From the IMG/VR virus record IMGVR_UViG_3300036795_000133, positions 1 to 64,000 of that record: DNA of 64,000 nt. The stretch is one strand, 5' to 3'. This stretch comes from a virus. Positions 6,936 to 14,678 of this stretch are shown in pieces; the first letter of the stretch is position 1; each line of letters starts with the position of its first letter. A program made the translations under genes and the position numbers. The notes beneath the pieces are model-generated. The model did no database searches, was not told where the DNA came from, and saw only the letters and a program-made list of their open reading frames with translations.

Positions 6936-7852
6936 AGAAGTCCATCCGCATCCTCGCACTCGCGCTTCCCGCCGCAGCGGCGGCACTCGGGCTGTCCGCC
7001 TGCTCGCACGCCACGCCGGCGCTCTCCCAGTGCGAGATGACCACGAACGGCGGGTTCGGCAGCAACGGGCAGGGCATCACGAACATCGTCCACCCGGGAG
7101 GCCGGGTGTCGATCGGCAACGGCGAGACAGCGTGGTACTTCCCGTGCAACGCGCGGAACTTCGTGACCGCCGCGTCGGGCGGCGACCGGAACAACCCCCT
7201 CGCCGTCCGCACGGCCGCGGCTAACGGCACGCCGGGCATGCCGGTGCACGTCTGGACGCGCGTGTTCTTCACCGCGAACCAGGACGAGCCGGTGATGAAG
7301 CAGTTCCTGCCGTTCTGCCTGAAGTACGGGTGCGCGACTAACAACTCGCAAACCGACGCGTCGATCTCCGGCAGCGCGCACTCCTCGGAGCCCGGCTGGG
7401 AGAACATGCTCACCGAGAACATGGGGCCTGCCATCGACAGCGCAACCGAGGACTCGATCAGCGCCTTCGGGCCGACGCTCTGGCAGGACCAGTCCCAGTG
7501 GAGCGCGCTCGGCAACGACATCGCCAGCCACCTTGACGCCGAGCTGAGCAAGGAGACCGGCTCGGCCTCGCCGTTCTTCTGCGGTGATGCCAGCACCGAG
7601 TCCAAGTGCGACGCGATGACCGTCGTGGTCTACAACGTCACGCCGGTGGACCAGGCCGTCGTCAACGAGTACAACCAGCAGGTGGCGGCAGAGCAGTCCG
7701 GTGCGGCTAACGCCGCGCGGCTGAAGGCGGCCGAGGCGCTGTACGGGCCTTACGCCCAGTACTTCCTCGGCATCATGGACGCCTCCAGTAACTGCCCGAA
7801 GTGCACGTTCTACGTCGGCGCGCCGAGCGGTATCCCCACCTCCGGCAAGTAG
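6932..7852 (+). CDS. SPFH/band-7-like lipoprotein
   Basis: 306 aa. N-terminal signal with lipobox: basic VKKS, a hydrophobic Ala/Leu stretch, then LSAC (lipidation Cys ~24). The body resembles the SPFH-like membrane proteins of actinophages: a beta-rich first half, then VVVYNVTPVDQAVV and an Ala/Glu-rich helix (NEYNQQVAAEQSGAANAARL) running to YGPYAQYFLG. The C-terminus has a CPKC pair. It should be anchored on the outer face of the membrane, where it could act in superinfection exclusion; this role is inferred. GTG at 6932 overlaps the preceding stop. Confidence 0.6.
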   Translation: MKKSIRILALALPAAAAALGLSACSHATPALSQCEMTTNGGFGSNGQGITNIVHPGGRVSIGNGETAWYFPCNARNFVTAASGGDRNNPLAVRTAAANGTPGMPVHVWTRVFFTANQDEPVMKQFLPFCLKYGCATNNSQTDASISGSAHSSEPGWENMLTENMGPAIDSATEDSISAFGPTLWQDQSQWSALGNDIASHLDAELSKETGSASPFFCGDASTESKCDAMTVVVYNVTPVDQAVVNEYNQQVAAEQSGAANAARLKAAEALYGPYAQYFLGIMDASSNCPKCTFYVGAPSGIPTSGK

Positions 7853-7881
7853 CCCCGGCGTCCTGAATCTACCCCGACTGT

Positions 7882-7910
7882 CCCTGCCCGCATCCCCGGT
7901 GCGGGCAGGG
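7882..7910 (+). terminator. strong hairpin after the lipoprotein gene
   Basis: Perfect 11-bp stem (CCCTGCCCGCA at 7882-7892, TGCGGGCAGGG at 7900-7910) with a 7-nt loop, 29 nt after the lipoprotein stop. No T run follows, as is usual for actinomycete hairpin terminators. It marks an operon break before the DUF397 gene. Confidence 0.6.
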
Positions 7911-7936
7911 GGGCGGTAACCCTGAGAGGAAGAAAA

Positions 7937-8173
7937 GTGATGCAAGGCAACTGGCGTAAATCTAAGCTCAGTTTCGCGAACGGGAACTGCGTCGAGGTCG
8001 GCGAGGACTGGCGCAAGTCCTCCCGCTCGGAGTCCGGCCAGTGCGTGGAAGCGGGCACCGCCCCTGCTGCCGTCCTGGTCCGTGACACCACTGACCGTAC
8101 CGGCCCCGTCCTATCCTTCCCCGCGGGTGCGTGGGCGGCGTTCACGGCGAGGACCGCGGGGAGCGGGTCATGA
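7937..8173 (+). CDS. DUF397 protein with duplicated N-terminal motif
   Basis: 78 aa. The DUF397 signature is present: DWRKSSRSESGQCVEAG, then VLVRDTTDRTGPVLSF and WAAF. A partial second copy, NWRKSKLSFANGNCVEVG, precedes it, so the first half of the domain is duplicated. In actinomycetes such proteins are usually encoded beside XRE regulators and help control development or antibiotic production. An XRE gene lies at 21123, not adjacent. GTG at 7937 or ATG at 7940 follow AGAGGAAG. Confidence 0.75.
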   Translation: MMQGNWRKSKLSFANGNCVEVGEDWRKSSRSESGQCVEAGTAPAAVLVRDTTDRTGPVLSFPAGAWAAFTARTAGSGS

Positions 8174-8805
8174 CTGCGACGCCAGGGCAGGCGGCCGACT
8201 GGTGGGTATGCGACGGGCCCCTGCCGGCAGGCGGCCAGAAGATCACCGGACCGTTCGCGACGCAGGAGCTCGCGCTCACCGTCCGCGCCTACGTCGAGAA
8301 GGCCGAAGGGCGCACGGACCTGTGGGTGGACGACGAGCCCGCCGCGCAGGAGCCGCACGCGGCGCCCGAGCTGGGCGAGCATGAGCACGCTGAGTGGCCG
8401 CACTGGGCCGAAGGCGAGAGCTACGCGTTCAAGGCCGGGATGCGCGTCCGCACCGCCCCGTGCCCCGTCCCCCTCCATCACGGCGACCACTTCCAGGTCC
8501 GCGCCCCCGGATGGACCTGCGGGCTGGCCCTCGCCGCGACTCTCGTCAACGCCGGCGTCATCCCCGCGCCTGGCGACCCGCAGCCGCAGCCCGCACCCGC
8601 GCTGGCCGCCGCGATGGCCGCGCTCACCAGGGTCGCCGCCAGCCACGAGCGCGTGATGTACGCCGCGGCAATCGACATCAGGCACGGCCAGCCTGGTGCG
8701 GCGCGGCGCCTCCTGGGCGATCAGCTGGACGGCTGGGACGGCCCGGGGTGGGACGGCACCGAGACCGGCACCCAGTACCTCGAGCGGACGAGGGAGGGCG
8801 CATGA
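8170..8805 (+). CDS. hypothetical protein
   Basis: 211 aa. An N-terminal alpha/beta segment (WWVCDGPLPAGGQKITGPF), an acidic central part and a C-terminal helical region (AAIDIRHGQPGAARRLLGDQ). ATG at 8170 overlaps the DUF397 stop. No catalytic motif seen. Confidence 0.6.
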   Translation: MTATPGQAADWWVCDGPLPAGGQKITGPFATQELALTVRAYVEKAEGRTDLWVDDEPAAQEPHAAPELGEHEHAEWPHWAEGESYAFKAGMRVRTAPCPVPLHHGDHFQVRAPGWTCGLALAATLVNAGVIPAPGDPQPQPAPALAAAMAALTRVAASHERVMYAAAIDIRHGQPGAARRLLGDQLDGWDGPGWDGTETGTQYLERTREGA

Positions 8806-9287
8806 CTGCCGAGACGCCGACGCCGAAACTAGGCGAGCTCACCGTCGCGATCTGCGATATCGACGGCCACGCTCCCCATGCGGCCAGGGTCACCGTGGAC
8901 TACGGCTTGCAGGTCACGTCGTTCTGCCTGCCGCCAGAGCATGCCGCGTTCCTCGGTGACGCGCTCGCCTCCGATCGGCTGGCCGCAGTCACCGCCGAGC
9001 GTGACGCACTCCGCGAGCGCGCGGAGGCCTCTGAGGCTGCGAAGAGGGCAGCGAGGGGAGAGCTTGCCGCCCTTGAGGACAGGCTCTCCCGGGTGATCGC
9101 GGCGGCGGTCGTGGCCGAGCAGAAGAGGGCTGAGGCGGCGGACGCGAAGGTCGCGGAGGCCCGCGCTGGTATCGGCAACTTCCTCGCCGAGTACGGGGCC
9201 AGCGAGATCCCGATGTTCAAGGTCGCCCAGGACCTTGCCAACAGCCTCCGGAAGATCCTCGGCGGCGACGAGGAGGCGTCCCGGTGA
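8802..9287 (+). CDS. coiled-coil protein
   Basis: 161 aa. A small beta-rich N-terminal domain (residues ~8-45) is followed by a long charged coiled coil (residues ~55-130, Ala/Glu/Arg-rich) and a C-terminal helix (FKVAQDLANSLRKIL). ATGA overlap with the previous gene and GTGA with the next. Probably a structural or scaffold-like helper; function unknown. Confidence 0.6.
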   Translation: MTAETPTPKLGELTVAICDIDGHAPHAARVTVDYGLQVTSFCLPPEHAAFLGDALASDRLAAVTAERDALRERAEASEAAKRAARGELAALEDRLSRVIAAAVVAEQKRAEAADAKVAEARAGIGNFLAEYGASEIPMFKVAQDLANSLRKILGGDEEASR

Positions 9288-9673
9288 TTGAGGTCGCGTC
9301 CGAAGACCGGGTGCTCACCCCCGCCGAGGCCGCCGCCGTACTCGGAGTCAAGGTCAAGGACTTGCACCAGATGGAGGCCAGAGGGCAGCTCAGGCCTATA
9401 CGCACGCTAGGGGGTCACCGACGCTACCGCGAGGACGCCGTAATCGCCCTCCGCGGCAAGCGTGACGGCATCAGGGCGGCCACCAACGGCGCGAGCTCAA
9501 GCGAGACGATGTCCTCCGGCCAGGTCGCCCTGGTGTTCCGTGTCAGCCGCAGGGTTGTCGTCCGGCGGGTGCGTGAGGAGAAGATCGCAGGCAAGTGGAC
9601 CGACGGGCACCGGCTGGAGATCCCCTCCGCTGAGGTCGCGAGGCTCCTGCAGGGCGACGGGAGCACGCCGTGA
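9284..9673 (+). CDS. BldC/MerR-like regulator with two HTH domains
   Basis: 129 aa. Domain 1 (residues ~8-58) matches the BldC winged-helix family: LTPAEAAAVLGVKVKDLHQM, then GQLRPIRTLGGHRRYRED. Domain 2 (~73-125) repeats the fold in diverged form (SSGQVALVFRVSRRVVVRRV). BldC itself is about 68 aa with one domain, so this is a tandem version. GTG start overlaps the upstream stop. Likely binds direct repeats in phage or host promoters. Confidence 0.75.
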   Translation: MIEVASEDRVLTPAEAAAVLGVKVKDLHQMEARGQLRPIRTLGGHRRYREDAVIALRGKRDGIRAATNGASSSETMSSGQVALVFRVSRRVVVRRVREEKIAGKWTDGHRLEIPSAEVARLLQGDGSTP

Positions 9674-9912
9674 GGGCCGCGCCCGATGTTGAGCTTCTAA
9701 CTACCGGCCAGGTCGCCGGGTTGTTCAAGGTCGATCCCAAGACTGTTACCCGCTGGGGTCACTCGGGGCGGCTGCTGACGATGCTGACCCTGGGCGGGCA
9801 GTTCCGGTTCTTTGCCGCCGAGGTTGAGGCCCTGCTTCGCGGTGAGACGCGGGAGAAGGCCCGGAAGCTCGGGCTGGCGGACAAGGCCAAGCTGGCAGGG
9901 GGCGCGCCGTGA
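9670..9912 (+). CDS. BldC-like transcriptional regulator
   Basis: 80 aa, close to BldC length. LLTTGQVAGLFKVDPKTVTRW is nearly the BldC signature, followed by GRLLTMLTLGG and the wing FRFFAAEVEALL. The usual GGHRRYR is changed to GGQFRFF, so DNA specificity may differ. BldC of Streptomyces delays entry into development. Adjacent to and overlapping a second BldC-like gene, so the pair could form mixed arrays on DNA. Confidence 0.8.
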   Translation: MRAAPDVELLTTGQVAGLFKVDPKTVTRWGHSGRLLTMLTLGGQFRFFAAEVEALLRGETREKARKLGLADKAKLAGGAP

Positions 9913-10265
9913 CGGCATCCGACGCCCGTGAGGAGGTTGAGGCGCTCATCCGGAGGGCCGCCACGGTTCGCGACGGGTCCGGCAGGGTCCGCAGCGTGAT
10001 CGGCGAGGCTGAGATCAGCGCGGTCCTCGCCGCCGCCGACAGGTACAGGGACGCGCCGCCCGATGACGACGGGCGCACCGTGCACCTGGAGGGGCTCATG
10101 GGGGCTGACTCGGCGTGCAGGTACCGCTGGCAGGTACCGGGGCTGCTCGCGCTGACCGGGAACCCGGCGGCGGTGACGTGCACGCGGTGTTTCAAGTCCC
10201 GGCGGTACCGGGACATGACGGAACGGGGAAGTCATGGCCGGTCTCGTGCGCTTGACGCTGCCTAG
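9909..10265 (+). CDS. hypothetical protein with C-terminal CxxC
   Basis: 118 aa. Helical N-terminus (REEVEALIRRAATVRDG) and a C-terminal CTRCFKSRRY motif, with CRYRW upstream, forming a possible zinc site. The end overlaps the next gene by 32 nt. Function unknown. Confidence 0.5.
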   Translation: MTASDAREEVEALIRRAATVRDGSGRVRSVIGEAEISAVLAAADRYRDAPPDDDGRTVHLEGLMGADSACRYRWQVPGLLALTGNPAAVTCTRCFKSRRYRDMTERGSHGRSRALDAA

Positions 10266-10485
10266 CTTCGACTATGGCATGGCGGACATCTTCGCGAACG
10301 GGAAGCGGGTCGGGATCTGCCTGGACGAGGGCCGTGGAACCTGGCGCGCCTACTTGTACCCCGTCGCCACTGACCGGCGTATCCGCCCGGCAGGATGCGA
10401 GGAAGTCACGGGGCGGACGCTCGGCGAGTTGCGCCGGACACTGCGGAAGCGCGTTGCGGACGAGGGACTGTGGTGGAAAGGCTAA
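10234..10485 (+). CDS. hypothetical protein
   Basis: 83 aa, alpha/beta: strands ADIFANGKRVGICLD and TWRAYLYPV, then helix GRTLGELRRTLRKRVAD. ATG at 10234. Ends 4 nt into the convergent HTH gene. Looks like a small beta-sheet plus helix domain; no known family. Confidence 0.5.
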   Translation: MAGLVRLTLPSFDYGMADIFANGKRVGICLDEGRGTWRAYLYPVATDRRIRPAGCEEVTGRTLGELRRTLRKRVADEGLWWKG

Positions 10486-10733
10486 GGGGCCGCAGGGGCT
10501 TTCCCCTCGTGCCGCTCCCGGTAGTCAGGGTCACAGACCTGCCGTATGCGCTCGCGGGTGAGGCCGACGGCGGCCACGATGTCCGTCTGGCGCATCCCCT
10601 CGTCGTCTGCCTCCCAGACTGCGGCGAGCAGTGCGGCGTACGATCCTCGCTCGCGCTCCTTGTCGCGCTTATTCCGGCGCGCGAGCGTGCGCAGGGTGTC
10701 GGCATCCATGACCTTGAGAATACGGTATGCCAA
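10482..10733 (-). CDS. small HTH protein on the opposite strand
   Basis: 83 aa. Charged N-terminal helix (RRNKRDKERERGSYAALL) and a helix-turn-helix of sigma region-4 type: RQTDIVAAVGLTRERIRQV. ATG at 10733 gives the full length; ATG at 10709 is an alternative. One of the few leftward genes in the early region, divergent from 10776, so probably a local regulator of it and of itself. Confidence 0.6.
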   Translation of the reverse strand: MAYRILKVMDADTLRTLARRNKRDKERERGSYAALLAAVWEADDEGMRQTDIVAAVGLTRERIRQVCDPDYRERHEGKAPAAP

Positions 10734-10775
10734 CCCTCTTGCATAGCGCCAACCATATGTGCCAAGATAGTTTGC
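10729..10775. promoter_or_regulatory. divergent promoter region with direct repeats
   Basis: GCCAACC occurs at 10729-10735 and again at 10748-10754 (19 bp apart), a candidate operator for the HTH protein at 10482. The rightward gene (ATG 10776) has no ribosome-binding site upstream, so its mRNA may be leaderless. A -10 box near CAAGATAGT (10763-10771) is possible but not decided. Confidence 0.35.
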
Positions 10776-11027
10776 ATGAGCAACGCTACCGAAACCCCGC
10801 TAGAGCACCTCGACGAGACGATCCGTTTCGACGGCGCAGAGTGGATCGCCGAGGGCCCCCGCGGGGCGCTGTTCCTCGTCCGCTGGTTCAGCAAGCCGGG
10901 GAGCGTCGTGGTATACCGGGCGCCCGGCTTCAAGACGGTGCACCGGGGACGAGCGGAGTCGATCGGGGAGGCGCGGGCCGAGGCCCTCCGGATGGCCGGA
11001 CTGATCGCTGACGGGAAGAGGAACTGA
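10776..11027 (+). CDS. hypothetical protein, probably leaderless
   Basis: 83 aa, compact alpha/beta (IRFDGAEWIAEG, FLVRWF, VVVYRAPGFK, then helix EARAEALRMAGLIADG). Starts ATG at 10776, 43 nt from the divergent HTH gene, with no Shine-Dalgarno. It heads the next rightward gene chain. Function unknown. Confidence 0.55.
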   Translation: MSNATETPLEHLDETIRFDGAEWIAEGPRGALFLVRWFSKPGSVVVYRAPGFKTVHRGRAESIGEARAEALRMAGLIADGKRN

Positions 11028-11028
11028 C

Positions 11029-11382
11029 ATGGCTGGCGCCTACTGCAAGTTCTGCGGACACCGCTGCTTCGTGAACCGCGTCATCCCGGATGGCCCCATG
11101 CAGGGCTGGGCGGGGCACCTGGCCACCTGCCAGGGCGGCATGGCGCACGACCTTGAGATGACCGGGCACACGCACGAGACCGCGCTCAATCCCGTTACGC
11201 AAGCCGATGCCGTGGAGGCGCTGACCTGGGCGTGCGACTACTGCGGGCAGCAGCTTCGGACGGGCATGCCGGACGGCCGCGAGTTCGAGTGGGTGCATGC
11301 CAACGGCGGTACCCGGCGCTGTGCGGACGGCAGCGGCAACCGGGCCGCCTTCCAGGGCACTACCGGGCGGCGGTACGCGTGA
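11029..11382 (+). CDS. double zinc-ribbon small protein
   Basis: 117 aa. First motif YCKFCGHRC near the N-terminus with downstream Cys/His (HLATCQ); second CDYCGQQL with HANGGTRRC. Both look like four-ligand zinc sites. One nucleotide separates it from the previous stop. Likely nucleic acid or protein binding. Confidence 0.6.
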   Translation: MAGAYCKFCGHRCFVNRVIPDGPMQGWAGHLATCQGGMAHDLEMTGHTHETALNPVTQADAVEALTWACDYCGQQLRTGMPDGREFEWVHANGGTRRCADGSGNRAAFQGTTGRRYA

Positions 11383-11732
11383 GCGAGGGGCAGGCGCACA
11401 TGACCTGGGACCGGCAGGCAGCACAGGCCGCGTGGAACGCCCGGCAGGACGAAGAGCGCGAGGTTGCCGCCCATCTCGCGGAATGGGCGCAGGCTGAGGG
11501 CATCGCAGAGGGAGACGTAGCCGCAGAGGTGGCGGACAGGCTCGCGGAGTCGCCTGCCATGCGCGGTCACGCCGCTGTCCTGTTCGCCACCGGGCACGCC
11601 CCGCAGGCGCTCCGGGATGCTGCCGCAGGGGTCGCCTGCATCGCCTCGCTGGAGCCGGGGGAGTTCGCGGCGGAGGAGCACTACCACGGCCACGGCGAGA
11701 AGCCGAGGCGGACGAGGAAGAGGGCGGCGTGA
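11379..11732 (+). CDS. hypothetical helical protein
   Basis: 117 aa. Helical, charged (AAWNARQDEEREVAAHLAEW), with a His-rich patch near the C-terminus (EEHYHGHGEK). GTG at 11379 overlaps the upstream stop. Function unknown. Confidence 0.55.
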   Translation: MSEGQAHMTWDRQAAQAAWNARQDEEREVAAHLAEWAQAEGIAEGDVAAEVADRLAESPAMRGHAAVLFATGHAPQALRDAAAGVACIASLEPGEFAAEEHYHGHGEKPRRTRKRAA

Positions 11733-12208
11733 TGGCTGAGAAGTACGACCCGATCCCGGACCTGGCGGAGGTGCTCGCCTCGGTGCTCGCTGACCCGATC
11801 CGCGTAAACGTATACGCGGACAGGATCGCGGAGCGGCTCGGGCTGGGCGAGGACGACAGCGCCGAAGTGGCGGCGGAGGTGCTGCGGAAGGCGCTCGGCC
11901 TGAAGGCGTGCCTGTGCGGCATCAGCCCTGGCGCTCCCTCCGAGGTGATCCCGCTCGCCTGCCCGGTCCACGGCACCCCGTGCGGCGAATGCGGGGGACT
12001 GAAGGCTTGCAGGCCGAGGTGCGGCGACGGCTACGCCACGGTTGACAGCGGAACGGACTCGGCCGGCATGCCGTGGGCGATCGCGGCGGGCGACAGCGGC
12101 CTGATCGTCTCCGTCGGCTGCGAGGACGTGCTCCCCAAGGGCAGCGAGCGGGACCGCTTCGCCGAGGCCGTCGCCCGAGCGGTGACACCAGGGCAGGTGA
12201 CCCCGTGA
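11729..12208 (+). CDS. Cys-rich hypothetical protein
   Basis: 159 aa. Helical N-terminal part (residues 1-55), then Cys-dense middle: CLCGISPG, CPVHGTPCGECGG, CRPRCGDG, probably one or two zinc sites, and an alpha/beta C-terminus. Starts GTG 11729 or ATG 11732, overlapping the upstream stop. Confidence 0.55.
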   Translation: MMAEKYDPIPDLAEVLASVLADPIRVNVYADRIAERLGLGEDDSAEVAAEVLRKALGLKACLCGISPGAPSEVIPLACPVHGTPCGECGGLKACRPRCGDGYATVDSGTDSAGMPWAIAAGDSGLIVSVGCEDVLPKGSERDRFAEAVARAVTPGQVTP

Positions 12209-12459
12209 GCGCGTTCGAGTTCCGCAGGGTCGAACTGACCTGCAATTACCGCGACCCCTACTGCCACCAGCACTTCCAGGGCAAGGAGGGCATCCCCCCC
12301 ACCTCCGGCGAGACCCGCGCCGCCGTCCGCAAGCGGGCCGCGAAGGCGGGATGGACACACGAGCGCAGCAGGCTCGGGCGCCCGTACGACAAAGACTACT
12401 GCCCGGACCACAAGCCCGCCGAGGCGGCACTGGCCGCAAGGACGGAGGGGGGGCGGTGA
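12205..12459 (+). CDS. small Cys/His zinc protein
   Basis: 84 aa. CNYRDPYCHQHF near the N-terminus and YCPDHKPAE near the C-terminus give a possible Cys3-His zinc site. GTG start overlaps the previous stop. Function unknown. Confidence 0.5.
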   Translation: MSAFEFRRVELTCNYRDPYCHQHFQGKEGIPPTSGETRAAVRKRAAKAGWTHERSRLGRPYDKDYCPDHKPAEAALAARTEGGR

Positions 12460-12716
12460 CCGACTACCCGAACCGTGAGCACCAGAGGGAAGACGAGACC
12501 GCCCGGCAGCAGGCGATAGCCGGCCTTCAGGACATCATCAACGACGCCAAGACCCTGCAGCGCAGGCTCGCAAACGGCACCTACACGGACGTGAGCGACG
12601 CTCAGACGCTTGTTGCCAAGGCTGTTGAAGTCACCCGCCGGCTTGCCGTCCTTGACACCCTCGGCCACGTCCGCGAGTGGCACGCGGCAGACAGCAAGGA
12701 GGCGGGCGATGGGTGA
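12456..12716 (+). CDS. helical hypothetical protein
   Basis: 86 aa, almost all helix (GLQDIINDAKTLQRRLANG and KAVEVTRRLAVLDTL), probably a helical hairpin. GTG start with GGAGG upstream. No known family. Confidence 0.5.
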   Translation: MTDYPNREHQREDETARQQAIAGLQDIINDAKTLQRRLANGTYTDVSDAQTLVAKAVEVTRRLAVLDTLGHVREWHAADSKEAGDG

Positions 12717-12903
12717 CGGCATCAAGCGGGCACGCGCCGCCGCGAAGTCGATAAGGCGCGGGGCGGGAACCTGCCCCGTCTGCCGCAGGGTGCTGACTAC
12801 CCGGACGGACGGGATGCTGATGCCCCACGGGCCGCGCAACAAGCGGTGCGCGGGCTCGGGCGGCTTCCCTGCAGGCGCGAAGCGGAAGGACGGAGGGACA
12901 TGA
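12709..12903 (+). CDS. single zinc-knuckle protein
   Basis: 64 aa. CPVCRRVLTT, then LMPHGPRNKRC: a CxxC...H...C zinc knuckle common in small actinobacterial mobile-element proteins. Basic N-terminus suggests nucleic acid contact. Overlaps upstream gene by 8 nt. Confidence 0.6.
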   Translation: MGDGIKRARAAAKSIRRGAGTCPVCRRVLTTRTDGMLMPHGPRNKRCAGSGGFPAGAKRKDGGT

Positions 12904-13088
12904 TGACTCTCGACGAGGCCCGCGACCACATCGGCGAGGCTGTGGCCTACCACCCGGCCGGCGGCGAGCCGGAGCACGGGACGATCGCCGCAGCGAGCAC
13001 GGTCTACGTCTTCGTCCAGTACCCCGGTGTCCGGGGCACCATGGCGACATACCCGGAAGATCTCACGCTGACGGCGGCCCGCCGGTGA
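12900..13088 (+). CDS. SH3-like small beta protein
   Basis: 62 aa. Pattern HIGEAVAYHPAG ... HGTIAAASTVYVFVQYPG ... YPEDLTL fits a small beta-barrel protein frequent in actinophages. ATGATG start, first ATG at 12900 overlapping the preceding stop. Function unknown. Confidence 0.55.
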   Translation: MMTLDEARDHIGEAVAYHPAGGEPEHGTIAAASTVYVFVQYPGVRGTMATYPEDLTLTAARR

Positions 13089-13330
13089 TTGGCGAGCAGG
13101 CCGGGCGGGCGCTGGACCTGATCTCGGGCATTGAGACCTGCAAGGCGGTAGACCCCGGCTTCTGGCAGGGCGTCGCCACCCGCATCGTCATGGACTTGGA
13201 CGAGCGCGGCGAACAGGAGAACGTCCGGGTGATCGCGGACATGCTCGCGGACGTGTGGAACCGGCTTGAGGACAAGCGCGAGGCTGCCCTGGCGGACCGG
13301 ATGCGGGCACAGGCGGAGGCAGCAGGGTGA
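13085..13330 (+). CDS. helical hypothetical protein
   Basis: 81 aa, helical throughout (GFWQGVATRIVMDLDERG; IADMLADVWNRLEDKRE). GTG start overlaps the upstream TGA. No known domain. Confidence 0.5.
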   Translation: MIGEQAGRALDLISGIETCKAVDPGFWQGVATRIVMDLDERGEQENVRVIADMLADVWNRLEDKREAALADRMRAQAEAAG

Positions 13331-13635
13331 GCGCAGACGAGTGGGCCGATGCCAACCCCAACCCGATGCTCGGCACCGGGGCGGACGTAGCAGACGGGCG
13401 TAACAGACAAGCAGACGGAGGACAGCAGATGCAGCAGTACAAGAAGGGTGACGTCATCGAGCACCGCCTCATGCCGGGCTTCACGATGACCGTGCTGGAC
13501 ACGCGCGAGTGCGAGACCGACGCGAATCGCTCGGAGCCGCACAGTGCTTACCAGGTGACCGACCCCGAGGGCAACGCCGACTGGCTGTGCGCAATGGACG
13601 TGCAGCGGCCCGGAGAAGGGCGGGCGTGGTCATGA
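13327..13635 (+). CDS. SH3-like small protein, start uncertain
   Basis: 102 aa from GTG 13327 (4-nt overlap), or 68 aa from ATG 13429, which has GGAGGACAGCAG directly before it. The domain starts only after that ATG (QYKKGDVIEHRLMPGFTMTV) and has beta-barrel character, so the shorter form is quite possible. Both starts could be used. Confidence 0.5.
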   Translation: MSADEWADANPNPMLGTGADVADGRNRQADGGQQMQQYKKGDVIEHRLMPGFTMTVLDTRECETDANRSEPHSAYQVTDPEGNADWLCAMDVQRPGEGRAWS

Positions 13636-14021
13636 CAACAGAACCCGCGACCGGGTGCGGCGAGCAGGCCGGCCAGTTCAAACTGATCGAGGTAGACCGC
13701 ATGACCGGCTGGGAGCGGTACCTCGACAACATGCAGGCCGATCCCTGGTCCGGGACGTTCACCCGCGAGCAAGCCGAGGCGTCCGTCAAGTGGCGCGAGG
13801 AGCACATTGTCGGTCGCTACGGCTACCGGATCGTCCCCGTGGAGCCGCACATGACCGACAACGACGCGGCCCGCGAGCGGCACGACGGCCGCCACGGCTC
13901 GTTCCGGATGGAGGACTGCGGTGACGTCGACTGCCACGCGGCCACGATGCGCCTGCTCGCAGGGCAGCACAACCGCCGCTCCTCCCGGCGCGACCGGAAA
14001 GACAGGAAGGAAGCGCGGTGA
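13632..14021 (+). CDS. hypothetical protein
   Basis: 129 aa. N-terminal beta strand FKLIEVDRMTGWERYLD and helix FTREQAEASVKWREEHI, then a Cys pair (MEDCGDVDCHAATM) and a very basic tail (RRSSRRDRKDRKEAR). ATG 13632 overlaps the previous stop. Basic tail suggests nucleic acid binding. Confidence 0.5.
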   Translation: MTTEPATGCGEQAGQFKLIEVDRMTGWERYLDNMQADPWSGTFTREQAEASVKWREEHIVGRYGYRIVPVEPHMTDNDAARERHDGRHGSFRMEDCGDVDCHAATMRLLAGQHNRRSSRRDRKDRKEAR

Positions 14022-14383
14022 ACGCAGCGCTCCTGCGGGCCGTCCTGACCCACGCCGAGGACCACCCGGACCTGCTCGACAACACCGTCTACGGGGAGGC
14101 GCGCCCCTCCGGTGACATAGCTGCCGATATCCCTGGCCGGGCACTGCTGGAGTCAGGCTGGACGCTTACAGCGGACAATACGTTCCGCTCCCCGGACGGA
14201 GACCGCGAGATTCACGGTTTCGCCGGCATTGAGCGGGAGGCTCAGGCGGCGCTAGGACTCTCGGACGACGAGCTGTGGAACCACGGCGACTTCGATTCCC
14301 TCTTCACGCTTCCCGAGTTCGAGGCCGTAGCGCGCCTCCGCGATCTGACTGAGCAGGCGGAGGCGGCGACCGCGAATGCCTGA
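14018..14383 (+). CDS. hypothetical protein
   Basis: 121 aa. Helical, with LLRAVLTHAEDHPDLLD and DIPGRALLESGWTL, then LFTLPEFEAVARLRDL. The pattern recalls a family of small actinophage proteins of unknown role. GTG start in a 4-nt overlap. Confidence 0.55.
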   Translation: MNAALLRAVLTHAEDHPDLLDNTVYGEARPSGDIAADIPGRALLESGWTLTADNTFRSPDGDREIHGFAGIEREAQAALGLSDDELWNHGDFDSLFTLPEFEAVARLRDLTEQAEAATANA

Positions 14384-14678
14384 GTTCAAGTCGCTGGCCG
14401 CCGACGGCCTGACATTTAGCGACGCCATCACCTGTGACGCCTTCGCGAGGTCCGAGGAAGACGGTTTGTGGGACAAGTGCGTCAGGCCCTCCCGCTACGT
14501 CGTGGAGCGCTCCGACGGCGACAGGTCCTTCGGCGCTGGCGGCGGCACCGAGGAGTCCTGCGAGGAGCACCTTGTCGAAACCGTGGCGGGGATGGTCGAC
14601 GGGGACGAGCAGGTTCGCGCTGTCGTCACGATCCGGTGGACCGGGCCCGAGGTCGAGGCGGTGACCGGGGATGGCTGA
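14376..14678 (+). CDS. hypothetical protein with CEEHL motif
   Basis: 100 aa. Three Cys (TCDAF, DKCVRP, SCEEHL) and alternating beta strands. The CEEHL turn recurs in small actinobacterial proteins, where it may bind metal. ATG 14376 overlaps upstream by 8 nt. Confidence 0.5.
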   Translation: MPEFKSLAADGLTFSDAITCDAFARSEEDGLWDKCVRPSRYVVERSDGDRSFGAGGGTEESCEEHLVETVAGMVDGDEQVRAVVTIRWTGPEVEAVTGDG

